From: Agelas oroides
Taxonomy: Eukaryota > Porifera > Demospongiae > Agelasida > Agelasidae
Direction: 5' to 3'
Assembly: GCA_949130485.1 (NCBI GenBank)
Contig: OX422185.1
Coordinates: forward strand, 835,501-899,500
DNA length: 64,000 bases
In this document: piece by piece, positions 19,417 to 32,489 of the stretch
Position numbering within the stretch: the stretch's first letter is position 1
Layout: each line of letters begins with the position of its first letter
Position numbers and translations under genes: made by a program
Notes under the pieces: model-generated
The model's input: the letters and a program-made list of their open reading frames with translations, nothing else
What the model was told of the DNA's origin: nothing
The model's database searches: none

Positions 19417-21928
19417 TAAATATAATGCAGGAGCAAGTAAAAGTACTTCAATTGTGCTGCTAAAAACTTGTGATTCTTCAACACAAAGCATTTATTTGTC
19501 CTTCATCTAAATTACAAAGCTTCAGCACAAGGATTCTGGCTTTTGTCACAAGACCCTTTCTCTGTTGGTTGGGTTTGGGCACGAGACTGGTAGCCGGACA
19601 ACAAAATTAAGTAGCTGAGTGATTTACAGCCATCTGTCTAATTGGCCGCACTCAACACACAAAAGCACAAAAGCTCATCAAGTCACCAGACCCTTATCTG
19701 TGAACAGGAGGGAGACATGACGTCACATCATAGTGGCAATTAATGTGCTGTGATGACATTCCAAGGGCAAGAATTGTGAATTAGTGCTACAAACAAGAGT
19801 GGTTCTATGAATGAAGTCATGATGAGTGCATTCAGTTTTCAACTGTGCTGAAGCCATCTGACAGTCTAGACCTGTACATTGCTAGTTTAATGGTCGGTTG
19901 TTCATGAGAAGTAATTTTGACTAGCTAGGCGGCTTCAGTTTTGTTGAAAAATTCATGTGCCCACATTGACTTCGTCCATAGAGCACTGGTTGTAGCTTGT
20001 ATTCATGGTTGTTGCTCTTGGAATATCGTACAGCACATTGTCAATGCCACATGATCACCATGGGCCAGTGTGGCAGTACGTATTATGTCATTGCTGAATG
20101 CTAAGAATTTCATTCTCACTAATGTGATGTTTACTATTCCCATTGTTCTCTTTAGATGCAAAACACAAAGATCCAAGTTTCCGAGACTGTCACAGATCTC
20201 GACCAAATTTGCAGACACAGTAGCACTTTGCTTGTGTCACTGTTCTCATCTTCAGCTAGATAATATGCATCTAAAATTTTGCATGATTTCATTTCAGTGA
20301 ATCTTGTGTAATCAGAGGGTTTAGTACTTTTCTTCTACATTGGCTGTGATTTCCATTAGCTTGCATGAAGACTTCATTCTGCAAAGCCAAACCCTACATA
20401 TTGGCATGTGTAGCCTGTACACTGCCAGTGCCTGCTTAAGTTCAGTTCGGGGCGCGCGAATGCATGCATCAGCATATTCTGTCTCGTGGTAATCATGTGC
20501 CTTCTGTCCTCAGAGTCGGTGAACAAAGTGAATCCCCACACTAACAGCTGCCGCAGCGAATGTTGCCACCTCAGCGATCCTCACAGGCAGCGATCCTCGC
20601 CCGCTCAGCCATCCTCGCTGTTTCGCGGCGACCTTCCCTCCTGGCGACCTTCACTCTCTTGGAGACTCACGCACTTTAGGCATTGTCTGTACCCTTGCAG
20701 ACCTTGCGCTCTTTCGCCGTTCATCGCTCACTCACCGACGGGCTGACTCTCTGCGCTCACTTGACAGTCATCACTCACTCTAGCGACTTGCTTGATTGCT
20801 TGTTCTCGCTCCCAAGCTTACCGTCTCTCGCTCCGATCGTGCTCCTTCGATCGTACTTCCTCCAATCGCGTGCTCACTCCACCCTCTGCTGCACACTGCT
20901 TTTGTGGGCCGATCCCACCGCTGCCACCAAATATAACGGACCGACCTCGACACACGATAAGCCAGTATCTCAACTCTATGTCATCAAGGGGGCGGGCTTA
21001 AATTGGAGATAAATATAACTCCGCAACAAATTTGTGCAAAAAGCAAGGGGGGGGGAGGGGGGGTGGGGGCTTATAATAGAAGGGGGTGTAATTTCGATTG
21101 AGTACGGTATATATAAGCTTGGAATCCTGTACACCCTCTGCTAAAATGTCTGTTGATAATTCCTTGAGATTTTGAAACTTTGTACACGACTGTAAAGGAC
21201 TCCTCAACATACAGTGCTTATGGGAGTGATCATTCCATTGTTCTACCTCTTATATTTCAAGACAGAGAGAAACAAGATTCAGACTCTACAAACCACCCGC
21301 ACTTAAGTTAAAATTTAAACCCTATAGTACACTCCAGCTGGTGCCAACCATGGCCTTTTTACAGCCAAGCCTAGCAGCTGCCATGTGCACAGCACCCTTT
21401 GGGTGACCCCACCCACCTCCCCTTGTCCCACGCTTTCTGCTGAGCAAAACCTGTGCATCAGCGTGCAGAGACTAATTTTTCTGCACAGTGCGCAGTATCA
21501 CCCTGGCTGCATGAGTTAGACACATGCTGTCGTCGCTGCTCCGCTACGAAAACTGTGTCCGGTGTAGTTCCTTGCATCCACCCCTAACCCTAACCCTAAC
21601 CTTAGAAGACACTATTCTCACATTTTAGGGGGTTGATTTCTGGCAGGGAAGGCTTGTTGGACTCCAAGCGACTATTGCATGCTCATTAACGAGTGGCCAT
21701 GGTTAAAGTCACGAGTCTGCATATTAAGCCTGAAAGTGCACTTGAGTTCAGTTTTGGAGTAAGAGCTCAGACAGAAATGAAGGCGTGTGTATGCTAAAAG
21801 TAGTCTCAAGTGAAAAAAATTTAGGTGTTAAATTAAGAAACAGTATGAAAAAGCACACATATAAGGCATATGGTTTGAAATATTTACCAAACGGAGGGCT
21901 AAATGTGTTAGAAAGGCACCATCCATTC
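19417..21928. other. no gene seen; repeat-derived DNA
   Basis: Contains fragments of the same transposon ends (TTTGGGCACGAGAC at about 19575; CACCAGACCC at about 19685), a G-rich block at 21040-21070, and a short telomere-like run of CCTAACCCTAAC repeats at about 21578-21601. No open frame has recognisable content. Confidence 0.5.
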
Positions 21929-23403
21929 ATGTTTACGGTGGCCCTGGAGTGCAATAAGTTCAGTTCAGAGCTCATTCTAAAGTTCAATTCAAAGGTCCAA
22001 AGCTTGATTCGCAGATCTGTAGTTTGATTCGTAGCTCGGTTTGTAGCTCAATTCACAAGTCCGAAGCCATGGCCAGATTCACAGACCCGTAGCTCGATTT
22101 GTAGTGTGACTTGTAGCTCAATTCTCACAGCACATGCCTAGTAGTCGCTCCAAGCTAGGTTAACTATGTGCTGCGAATACAAGCAACACTCGGCCCACTT
22201 CTACAACCCTACAAGCAGCAACCATTCTGCTGCTTTGTTGACAAAATCGAGTTAGGGTGAGTGAATCTTCATCAGGCACTGGAACTGAAGAAAGGGTGAC
22301 TTTCAACTGCTAAACTCAACTGCTAAACTCGAGTGGCCAGACCCAACCTTAGAGGTACTACGTGAGACTAATGGACCAGATGAGAAATAGCCTATATCTG
22401 AGTTTATTTGACTGTACACAGGTTTCTTCTGCTTAGCGAGAGCAAGAGTATGTGCAGAATTCTCCACAGGGTTTCCCAAGAAAATACTCAAATGCTTTGT
22501 GTATAAGGAAGAGCTATAGCAGTCAATCTAGAGCTCACCTGACAGTATCCACTGACTGAGTTTCGTCCCAAACAAACGAAAGCTGTTCGTGTAAATCGAG
22601 TTCACCTTTCACTATGGGCCTCTATGACAGGCAGTATGATTATGTCATCATGTAGCACTAAATGCTAAAACGCACGTGTTACTAATTACTAGCTTCCATC
22701 CTCGTCTGGTGCTGCGCATTACACATGCCCACCTGTAGGGTGTGGCCTTCATTGCACCCCTTATTTAGCACATATCCTCTATTAGGCACGTATTTGCTTA
22801 CCACTTACACTTATAAGCGTCTTCGCCTATCAACCACAGTCTACGGCAATGCACTCTACAGAGCTAAGATTAACTTCCAAATTAGCTTGCAGATGAATGA
22901 TATCACCAGAAACCACATTGCTGAGCTTACCCGTGAGCATATAGTTTGATGTTGAAAAGTAGCATAATATACTGATGTGATTTCTGTCGCTACAAGTCAT
23001 GTCTCAATAATTGGGCCTACACATCAAAACAAGTGTTGTTTACTGCCTTATTTTACAAAAACATGGTGACATGCGCATTCTATCCATCATTTCTTTTACA
23101 TATGATCTACCCGTCAGTCTCCAATCAATACTCAATCTTGCTTTTGATGAGGAGAAACCTGGGCAACTTACAGTCACTAAATTCAGCCACCCATCCGGTT
23201 GTTCATAGCACGTTTTCAAGGACACCTTTTCTTCAGCTCCCATGCATGTTGTATAGTAGGGTGTCACTTGTATTCTCAGCACATGGTTCGTGAGCTACGA
23301 ACCAAGCTACGAATTGAGCTTCAGACCTGTGAATCGAGCTGTGAATTGAGCCTTAGAACAAGTTGTGAACCGAACTTATTGCACTCCAGGGTCACCGTAC
23401 ATG
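21929..23403. mobile_element. 1.5-kb inverted-repeat element
   Basis: Left end CATGTTTACGGTGGCCCTGG with GAGTGCAATAAGTTC is matched in reverse by GAACTTATTGCACTCCAGGG with TCACCGTACATG at the right. Next to each end are degenerate repeats of TAGCTCGATTCGTAGCTC (21960-22140) and their complements (23285-23370). No transposase is visible, so it is a non-autonomous or decayed DNA element. Confidence 0.6.
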
Positions 23404-23628
23404 TTAGAATTCCGTGGCAACCGTGTTCGTACGTGTACGTACGTATACTAGTGACGTCATAAACTCGCCGTATTGATGTGCCAGTTGGTGTTCTGTTCGA
23501 GTGAGTTTTATATCGCGCTGTTCTAGGCCTTCTGATAGCTAGGTACCTCGAGATAAAGCTCACGAAAGAACAGGTTGCCTCCAATGAGTGCGTTTACCGA
23601 GGAAACGTACCTTTATACGGTTATCCAC

Positions 23629-23679
23629 CATTTCCGGTAAGTCGATTCCTACCATTTCCGGTAAGTCGATTCCTACCAC
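23629..23679. repeat. two tandem copies of a 25-mer
   Basis: ACCATTTCCGGTAAGTCGAT plus TCCT is repeated twice in tandem. Each copy contains a good splice-donor string (GGTAAGT). No gene can be attached to it. Between 23680 and 27700 no coding region is supported. One weak possible gene start is ATGGCAGCTTCTGGAGGGAA at 23988 with a GTAAAA donor 30 bases on. Confidence 0.5.
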
Positions 23680-24575
23680 TGCCTACCAGACATTTCTCTT
23701 TGTATCCGACAGTATAAAACTAGGCAGAGCGTGTAGCAGCGATGTTTATAGCGTTCTAAGAACAAAAGCTGAGGTATTTTTTATGACGGTTTATGCTATT
23801 CACGTGAACCGTTGATCGTCATATTAGTACACGCCCCAAATTTTACCACATGGCCTTGCCTATAATTACGTGCATGCGCAAACAGTGTGTACCAGGCGCT
23901 CTTTCTCCTCCCCCTCCTCCACAGTCGTTTCGCCAACGGAAAAGTCATGTGAATTAATTTCCAGAATGACGTCATATTTCAGGCGTAATGGCAGCTTCTG
24001 GAGGGAATGTCAGTGAGAGGTAAAAACGGGGGCCAAGGTTGGTTGGAGCAAATGGGAAGTTAGCGGTTTCTGTGAGCTATGGATTCCCTGTTACATGGAC
24101 GGAAGGGGTAAAAGGCGCGTTTGCTGAAGCAAGGGTGAGTTGAACGCACCGATGTGATTACACAAATCTATCGTGAAATATATAAAAGTAGCTGTTACTC
24201 TATGGTGGAATGCCAGAACACGCTGATTTTTGAGCATATGTTTGGTAAACATACCCTACATAAACATGTTATTACCTCTAGAGCCATTTCAGCTAGATCT
24301 ATATCTTCTCTCCCTCCCTCTTTGGCATGTTCAAGCAGTTGATATGTCCTACAGAGCATTGTGTGTTGCTCCTTTTGGTCGTGCAAGAGTAAATGAACCC
24401 TCTGCTTCCATGTGCATTTCTCAGAGAACATTCAGCTCGTCATAAGTGTCAAGCCCTACTCGGTGATTGACTTGTTGCAGTTTTTGACCGCTTACATGCC
24501 TTACAGTATGCAAAAATGAAGGGGAAAGGCCTGTGAGATCTTGTCATGAGTGGTGACATCGGGCAGTGTCAGGTA

Positions 24576-24767
24576 GCTAGACAGAAAGTAGACACATGGG
24601 GGTGGTGTGGTGCCCGACCACAATAAGTTCACATTGATCTGTGCCCAGTGTCCCAAACCCTATTGATGTTTTATGAACGCTCTGGCCTCCTCCTTTACTA
24701 GCATACAAGAAAGGGGCTTGAGATCCTTTGTGGGACATCACCCCCATGTGTCTACTTTCTGTCTATC
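24576..24767. repeat. foldback element
   Basis: AGACAGAAAGTAGACACATG followed by GGGGG (24580 onward) is mirrored by CCCCC then CATGTGTCTACTTTCTGTCT (24741 onward). Weaker inverted similarity continues outward to about 24530 and 24800. Confidence 0.6.
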
Positions 24768-25426
24768 TGATGCTACCCACTGTCACTGTACCTGATGAGA
24801 TCTCCTCCCCCCCCCCCCATTTTAGCACAATAAAGCTGGGGAGGAGCCTGGGAAGAAGGCTAGCAATTAACTACATAACAGTCACTGCTCTTAGTTGAAG
24901 ACTTGCTGGTATCTTTTCTCCATCATTTAAGGTATACATAATAGTTCGACGCTGAGTCTGAGGGATCTGTGAACTTTAGAAAGCTGAGGGCCCAAGGCTA
25001 TAGCGACCCGAGCGTAGCAAGGTCGCTACTAAGGGCCAAGGGTTTCTAAAGAGTGTAGATCCCATTGGATGTAAGCATTTAACTTAGAGTATAGCAACAA
25101 TAACCACGATACATTAATTTTGGTTTATCGGTGGCCGTAATGCTGTGAATCTGTAAAACAAGACGCATGTAAACGACAGACTACTATATGCTCGCTGCTC
25201 TGGTAAGTGCTTATGGCATGTGGGAGGGCACGCAGCTTGCTCCACCCAGTGAATAAGCTAAACCGCCACTCCCACAGGTGCCGTTATCGGTAAGGATTAT
25301 CCAATAAAGCTTCATCTCACAGACTCCATAGCAAATTAGGCAGAACAGATATCAACCTCCATTTTTAAAAATTAATGTTATCTTGGATTACTGTTGCTAT
25401 AACATATAGTAACTGTATATAGCTGG

Positions 25427-25457
25427 AGGGAAAGCATCTATCATAGATGCTTTCCCT
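25427..25457. repeat. perfect 15-bp hairpin
   Basis: AGGGAAAGCATCTAT, one C, then ATAGATGCTTTCCCT. Isolated; no adjacent gene. Confidence 0.7.
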
Positions 25458-26343
25458 GAAGTTTCTATGAGATTTAGTTACTTGGTATTGACCAATCAAA
25501 TGTCAGTATTCTTGGTAGCTATACTCTAAAACAAGGGTTGACTAATGACATCATGCCTACACAGACAACATACCAGAGACGCCAAGGGAACACCACATGT
25601 TATGAGTGTGCTTGTCCTTGCATTGGTGATGACAGATAACTGCAGATACTGGCAAAATCAATACCTGGAAATCACAGCTGTCTTCTACTACTTGATCTTT
25701 TGTCAATGCAGTATTCAGTTCTGTCGTACCGTAACGATTATGTGCTCTTTTAGTTTGTGTCAAACCATTTTTATAACACCCATAATCCACACCCACTTGC
25801 TATTCTCACTCCTGCTGGCTTAAAAAAAAAAGAAAGCTGTATTCTGGCAGTTGTCAAAGTGCACTGTGTGGGGAGCTACTGGTACACCTGATAAAATAAT
25901 ATTCAAGATTTTTTGAGAGTCCATATCCCAGCAACTATACCCGTGAACAGCTTCAATTTTTTTTTGCTAAGCTCGGACCAGGAGTCTATTCATAGCTCAA
26001 GAAGTTTCAAATTTACCGGGCAATGACAAAATAGTTTCCTTACTCGTTTTACGGTACCACCGCAAGTATACATTAGTCAGTACTGACAGCTCTGGAGCTC
26101 TGCTGCAGTAAGATTACTGCTTGCAACTTGGTAAATTGAAAGTACGATGTTCACTCTTCTTGTAACTTGAAAAGTTTTAGCGAAGCTGGTACACCGAAAA
26201 AAATATAGACGTTTGAATTAGGATAGACAATACTTAGCGGCCTCTAAGTGGAAGTAGCGCTTCTGTTGCAAATAAATTTACACGGCGCTTAGTTACTTCC
26301 GTTCCGTTGGCGGAACAAATGTCCGCGCCTGGGAACGAGGCTA

Positions 26344-27120
26344 GGTAGTCAGGTTGCCTTGCATGTTGGCCCTATATGTAGCTAGTGTTAAATGTGTGTC
26401 ACGTTTTAGGTCCCCGCAAATCTATGGGTAACATGTAATTATCATCATTGCTGAGCATGAGCATGAGATTCAGTTTGACCTTCATTGGTCATGATAGCGC
26501 TACTAAGCAAGTGAGCGAGTTCAAAGTGAACATTTAACTCGACTTCTAATGCTTATCATAGGCATTGTACCTGGGAGGTCAGGGGGGCCATGAACTTTTT
26601 TAGCCCTCAAAGTAGGCGTGGTCTTGCAGTTAATATTAATTGGCTACCTAGCTAGACGTTGTCGATCGATCAATCGATTATTGTACTGTCTTGCAATTCT
26701 TGGACGAAGGATACTTGGTTTAAGGTTGCTGAACTTTATGGACCTCGCGCTAGTGCACTTTTTGGGAGTGTGGCAGGGGGTGTGACCTCAAATCTTTCGC
26801 GCGCACTCACTGTAAACTATAGCCCCCCCACTCTCAATTTGCTTCCAACGCTTATAGTTAGTCGCTTGTAGAAGTGCTTGTGACCAGGGTCACCAGAGCT
26901 TGTGCTCAGACTCCACCCTTTCACCAAAAAAGAAAAACGGTCTGGTGCAGCAAGCTGAATTTCTTAGGCTAGTGCGGGCTTAGGTCTGGTCATCAGTATA
27001 AACATAATTTTTCAATACACTCACTAAAAGAATGCAAAATATTACTACAGGAAGTGTTAGGTATCAATTGCAAATGTAGCCGAATTGTATCGCTCCTTAC
27101 CACATTCTAGAAATAAATGA
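26344..27120. repeat. dispersed repeat, copy A
   Basis: Shares long similarity with 35933-36365, including TAGGTCCCCGCAAATCT, CATCATTGCTGAGCATGAGC and a tail CAATACA.TCACTAAA through ATTCTAGA.ATAAATGA.CATG. Copy A has an extra insertion around 26500-26870. No coding content is recognised. Confidence 0.6.
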
Positions 27121-27727
27121 ACATGAAAAGTATCATGGTGTACGGTAGTACGCCATATGTAGGGATGACCCCGAAAAAAAATGGCCGCCACATTAAAAGT
27201 GCACAAATAACACGCTCGAAATGTCTTCGTTAGATTAGTCAAAGGCCTGTATGAGCCATATCAGGCATTATCGAGTGTTTTCATGAGCAAAAAGACTGTT
27301 AAGTTTGCTGGAAAGTATCGCTAAGCACCAGACCGGCAAGTCGCCAAAACGGACAAATCGTCTATCTTCTGACTTTCTTTCTTCTTCTTCTTCTGCCTCT
27401 CACCGCGATAGCACGATATCGGCTGGAGCTTTTACAACGATTCAAACGCAAAACAACAGGATAAATCACTAGGTATTGCACCTGCCACTTATCGGTCTAA
27501 AAGAAAGAACTCAAACTTGTCGGCGATTCTCAGGTAATCTCACACTTACGCTAGCTGCTACACGCCATTTTGCTCGAATTAAATATTACTCATAATTACG
27601 TCACCAGGGTTCAACTGAGCACGTGGTTCAGTACTTCGTAGAGAAGGTGCGTTGCAGTTTGCAAATCTGATTTCGTGGATCAGTTGACGTGGTTGTGCTG
27701 CACTTTACATCGAATGCAATATGTGTA

Positions 27728-28228
27728 ATGTCCGCAAGAAACGAGCGCAGGACAAGCAGAACTACCTGCGAAACAAAGGAAAAAAAAAGGCAAGCGTCCC
27801 GTAATATTTACTGGAAGGACTCGGAGAAACACAGGGCATCTTCCCGGGCGTCCTCCCATGCCTGTTATTGGAAGGACCCTGAGACGAAAAGGGCGTCCTC
27901 CCATGCCTGTTATTGGAAGGACCCAGAGACGAAAAGGGCGTCTTCCCATACCCGTTATTGGGAGGACCCTGAGACCAAAAGGGCATCTTCCAGGGCATCC
28001 TCCCATACCCGTTATTGGGAGGACTCTGAGAAAGGAAGGGCAGCTTCCCGCGTATCCTCCCATACCCGCTATTGGGAGGACCCTGAGAAAGGAAGGGCAG
28101 CTTCCCGCGTATCCTCCCATAGTAGTTATTGGAGGAACCCTGACAAAAAAAGGGCAGCAGCTCGTATGACTAATTTGAAGGCTGCAAAAGCCAAGCTCAA
28201 GTGGTATAGACGGTACTATGCCAGCTAG
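27728..28228 (+). CDS. basic tandem-repeat protein (YW.DPE.KRA repeats)
   Basis: 166 residues from the ATG at 27728. After a basic start (MSARNERRTSR) come about seven copies of a module of 15-19 residues, such as SSHACYWKDPETKRA and SSHTRYWEDPEKGRAASRV, ending in KAKLKWYRRYYAS. The protein is strongly basic with Tyr-Trp pairs at fixed spacing. I recall similar KRA-repeat arrays as N-terminal parts of Helitron-type or other mobile-element proteins in marine invertebrates. No nuclease or helicase follows here, so this may be a stand-alone gene or a decayed element. Repeats are conserved at DNA level, showing recent expansion. Confidence 0.5.
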   Translation: MSARNERRTSRTTCETKEKKRQASRNIYWKDSEKHRASSRASSHACYWKDPETKRASSHACYWKDPETKRASSHTRYWEDPETKRASSRASSHTRYWEDSEKGRAASRVSSHTRYWEDPEKGRAASRVSSHSSYWRNPDKKRAAARMTNLKAAKAKLKWYRRYYAS

Positions 28229-28985
28229 TGTTTTAACCATCAAGTACTTCATATGACTTAGAACACTAGCCACTGATATTCAATTTTTTATTGTCAACTT
28301 TCACATTTCAAATTTGCTTGTTATAGATGCATATAGTACACATACAATGTTTACTGCGAGTTGATGGTAGCACTTTGGCTGGTGTCTTCTTAACATCCTC
28401 CTTTTGTGTTGTGCCTGAGTCTTCATATTCCTCCAACGAAGCAAGTGGCAGCCTATTGGTAGCTTGGTATACTTAAACTCTAGTAGCACTGAGTCAACAG
28501 TGCATGGCTTCATTCCAAACTTCTGCACTAGAGGTGGCCACAGAACTGGCGGTTGTTCAGCTCCACAGACCCCTATGCGTTCGTTTCAAACCGATTTAGA
28601 CTATAGCTACTCACCATCAAACAGTTCTGTAATGGGGTCTTACGACTCAATACTCTGGTGACAGTCTATGGAGAGTTTTTCGGTGAACCCATTAGTAGTC
28701 CACGTGAAATGAGCACAGGATTTATAAGCTTGCATGCAAAGCCTTATTAAACTCATCTGCTTTTCACTTGGTTTTTATGAGGCTTTGCTTGGACTGTACT
28801 TCTAAACCCCCCAAAGTTTGATGTTTGGATTGATGATTTCACTTCAAAGCATTTGAATTTATGACAATTCTTAGCTCTTTCTACTATCATACTGTACACA
28901 CCATGCATCTTCCCCTCGGCCTACCCTCCCATGTCACTTCTCTCTTACCATTCCTAAAAAGCAATACAAAAAAAAAAGAGCAGGA

Positions 28986-29789
28986 ACAAGTCACAAAAAA
29001 GTTTTCTGAATGAAAACAAGTGCATGTAGGGATGGAACCCTCAAAAACCAACCAAACTAGATGGGAATGACACCAGAACAATTTCACACCATCCCTACAT
29101 CTTGTGCCATTTTGCCAACTATGCACACCAGTAAACTCTCTAGCCTATTCACACCCACTAAATGAATACTAGCTGTAGTTAGCGCTGCTCACTCCACAGC
29201 CTTTTACATAAAGACAATCCATATCTGCCATGTTTAGCAGCAATAAAATTTCACAACGTAACTTACTCCAACAGACCCAGCTCATGCACTCGACAGTTTC
29301 TGCATTCAAGACTAGTCTCACAAGCCAGACCCTTTCCTTTCAGTATCGGCACGCAGAGGAAGGCACTAAGAATCGTCATAAATGCTTTGAAGTGAAATTG
29401 TAAATCCAAACATCAAACTTCTTCCCTCTGTGTGCCACATACTGAAAGCGATCGGTGCTGCGCAGAAAGGGTCTGGCTTGCAAGACTAATTCAAGACAGA
29501 CCATACCTGCCATTCTCAGCATAGCAACTACATCACAGCCATCCACAACATAACTCACCCCCCATGCACATCAACATGCACTCCACACCCAGCACTACCC
29601 ATCCCACTGCCTTCCACAACCCTCCTATGAACACAACTAACAAACACAAAGCATAGTTGGCAAAATGGCACAAGATGTAGGGATGGTGTGAAATTGTTCT
29701 GGTGTCATTCCCATCTAGTTTGGTTGGTTTTTGAGGGTTCCATCCCTACATGCACTTGTTTTCATTCAGAAAACTTTTTTGTGACTTGT
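28986..29789. mobile_element. 804-bp element with about 140-bp inverted repeats
   Basis: The left arm ACAAGTCACAAAAAAGTTTT, through CATGTAGGGATGGAACCCTC and ending near CAACTATGC, is repeated in reverse from about 29655 to 29789. The interior has no gene but contains a nested TA-flanked MITE. Confidence 0.8.
29315..29486. mobile_element. 172-bp MITE with ends of the two-gene transposon
   Basis: Flanked by TA (29313-29314 and 29487-29488). Ends GTCTCACAAGCCAGACCCTT and AAGGGTCTGGCTTGCAAGAC match the termini of the element at 16565-19416, so that transposase probably mobilises it. Nested in the larger inverted-repeat element. Confidence 0.8.
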
Positions 29790-29835
29790 CACTAATTAGC
29801 TCACAGGAAATACAGATCACTATGTACTTACATAC

Positions 29836-29892
29836 CCAGTGGGGTGGAGTCAACTTCCAAACCATCGCTGATATCATGAGAGCTCAATGCAG
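29836..29892 (-). CDS. possible exon of the SH3 gene
   Basis: 57 bases between a TTTCTCTCTCCAG acceptor and a GTATGTAAG donor read ALSSHDISDGLEVDSTPLG, phase 1 to phase 1. The phase fits the SH3 exon at 34664-34745, the next recognisable minus-strand exon upstream. Linkage is inferred only from strand and phase. Confidence 0.35.
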
Positions 29893-30094
29893 CTGGAGAG
29901 AGAAAAATGACCATTGGTTTTGAGATAAACATGCAATCATGTTCTCCATGTGTGGGAAACATGCAGATTGATGGCCAGCCTTTCATATCCTGTGAGTCAC
30001 AGGAATTCAAGGGAAATATCTTAAGGACTCAGTGTGAAGTAAACACGCACGCAATGGTATGAGGTGAATAAGGGAAAAGTGAAATGCCACCAGT

Positions 30095-30420
30095 CACTAT
30101 ATGGGTTCTGAACTGGTGATATGGTGAAATAGAGAATAGTGAAAAGCTGACAGTTGCTAGAGCTGCCATTACTCTGACTACTGAGCTATGAACAATCTCT
30201 ACAGTACTGCCGACAGATGGCACTGTTTCAGTCTCCCACCAGCCAATCAGTAGGTGCATAGTCTTGTTCCATGACTATGTGCTGCACATCTACAATTGTA
30301 CACCCTCTTTTGTAGCTAGGCCCCCACTCAACTTCCATCATTTTGTAGTAACAAACAACACAAGACTACTGAAGTAGACATATGCTATTTTGATATGTAT
30401 TCATGTTCCCACTAGCCCAT
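30095..30420. repeat. dispersed repeat, copy A (partner 36390-36745)
   Basis: Both copies contain GGTGAAATAGAGAATAGTGA, TGACTATGTGCTGCA / TGGCTATGTGCTGCA, TTGTACACCCTCTTT and TCCATCATTTTGTAGTAACA. Same orientation, about 6.3 kb apart, no coding content. No gene is seen in 30421-31898. Confidence 0.65.
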
Positions 30421-31898
30421 GAACACCGATACATATTTACATACCAATATTCAATACCAATACCCCTTTTCATTGCAGGTGTGGAGAACAAGTACCACAT
30501 TTTTTAAAACAACTACACTGCTTGCATTGTGGTCTTGTCTGCTTGCTGAATGTGCAAAGTGACAGGGTCAATTTGCTTCATTAGGCTAGCAGTCAACTGG
30601 AACTTTGGCTCTGAACTGTCTAGAAGAGAATTGATATAGCTTTGATCCCCACAAAACAGTTTAACAAACCTGACACAAAGACAAGAGGTATTGCACTCTT
30701 TCTACCTGTATAGGTATTCAATTCAAGTGTTTGAATGTTGAACATTGATTTAGCCTTGCGCACTTCGTGTGAGTGGCAGAGCAAAAACATGATGGCTCAC
30801 AAACAAAATCTTTATGGCCATTTTGGCCACAATGGCTTCTAAGGCTCTGATCTTAATGCAAGTATGTTTCACCTAAAAAAGACCTCTGAGATTACAATTT
30901 AGCTGTTAAAGGGTTAAAAGCTCATTAATGAATGAGTGTGGTTAGAGTCACAAACCTACACAAGATGGCTGAAAGTGGTCTTGTGTGAATGCTAGTACCT
31001 ACACGCCTAACCATAAGTACGGTGTTGAAGTGATGTATAGCCTACAAGTAACCTTTAAATATTACTAAAGTCAGGTGTTAATATAGCTTTAATGGATGTC
31101 CACACTGTGAAATGCTGCATAAATCTTCCAGACCCCATGCACTTTTTATTATCTATTACAGTGCCTTTGAACTTGTCACAGCAGAATATTATCTGTGTCT
31201 TGTAAATCAGGATATGTAACAGCATATGTTACATTCAATGTTCCAATAAAGCAACAATACGTGAAAACTGCTCCAAGTTTTTTTTAGCCCTATGGACATG
31301 AATATTACCTGAATTCATCCGCAAACATACAAATATAGCCAGAGTCCCATCCCTAGTCACATGAATAAAATTGTATGTTCATTTTTATTATGGAACGTTG
31401 AGAAGAAAAGGGATAAAAGTACTAAACCAATAGATCAGAAACTGAGATATTTATTTATTTGTCCACAGGTACAGGTGAAATTGTGCAAAGCCATAGTAGA
31501 ACTCACCTGACAGTATCCAGTGAATGACTTTTGTTCAACTTATAAAGGGCCATTATGGCAGTCCACATGGTTAAACCAATTGTCTGATATTCATATTCCC
31601 ACTAGGGCATTAATACCATGACACATCCAATGTTGCTTCAGGACATGTGGTACTGGTACAGGTTGATTTACTGGTACAGGTCCAATCAACCTGTACCATG
31701 CATGTACCCCTGATCATTCTCCATACACCATACAACAATGTACGTACCGTACTGTCCCAGGCAAGTGCCCACCCCCACGCAAGCGCCCACCTCCCAGTAT
31801 TGTGGTTTTTTGAGGTCCTCTGTGTAACCGCCCACCATGGTAAAGTCTTGCATAGTGAATCGTAATGAGTGGTAATACAAGTAATACAAGAAAATGAA

Positions 31899-32477
31899 AG
31901 GCACTGAAGTGCCAAACCCTCGGCGCAGCAGTGTATGTGATTGTACTTGTGTGTTAACTAGAATCGATCACTGTCTCATGAACAATAGTATCATGACGTT
32001 TGCTCTCGAGTTGATGTGGCATGCCTTTTGATATCAATTCATTCGTAGCATCCAAAACCGTAACGATAAATTACAGGTACAGCAGCTTTACACTGCGGGC
32101 ATACCTTTGTTGGATCGAGGCATACTTACTGCAAATGGCCAATAATCGAACTCGCAAAGAACGTCTCTCCCAAGAACAAAATGGCCGCTAGCCACGTGGT
32201 CCAGATTCATACGCATGCACGTTTTCCGCGGAGTAACAAAATGTCCGACTTATCATGTAGCCGTACCAACAGGAAACGCTCTAGCTTCGCAACGAAGCAT
32301 TTTCAGAGAAAATCGCTTAAAATTTTCGACCTTCATCCGCCGCTGAGAAGGTTAGTATCGTTTGTGGTACGAATAATCACGTGAAAAGTGAGATGTTGAG
32401 TAACAGACACACACACAGACAGACAGACACACAGACCAAGTACTGTAACCCTCGCTGCGCATGTGCGCCGAGGGTTA
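31899..32477. mobile_element. Helentron-like non-autonomous element, copy 1
   Basis: At the left a short hairpin GGCACTGAAGTGCC (31900-31913) lies next to AACCCTCGGCGCA. At the right the complementary GCGCCGAGGG is followed by TTAATA (32465-32480). Asymmetric inverted repeats with a hairpin outside only one of them are the hallmark of Helentron/Helitron2 elements. No coding capacity is apparent. Confidence 0.6.
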
Positions 32478-32489
32478 ATAAGAAATGTA

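Noticed and set aside
21578-21601. Telomere
   Set aside because: Only about three CCTAAC repeats, internal, with ordinary DNA on both sides.
27680-28273. Minus-strand Pro/Gly/Leu-rich ORF of 197 residues
   Set aside because: It is the mirror of the tandem-repeat ORF on the plus strand, and its composition is a by-product of the DNA repeats.
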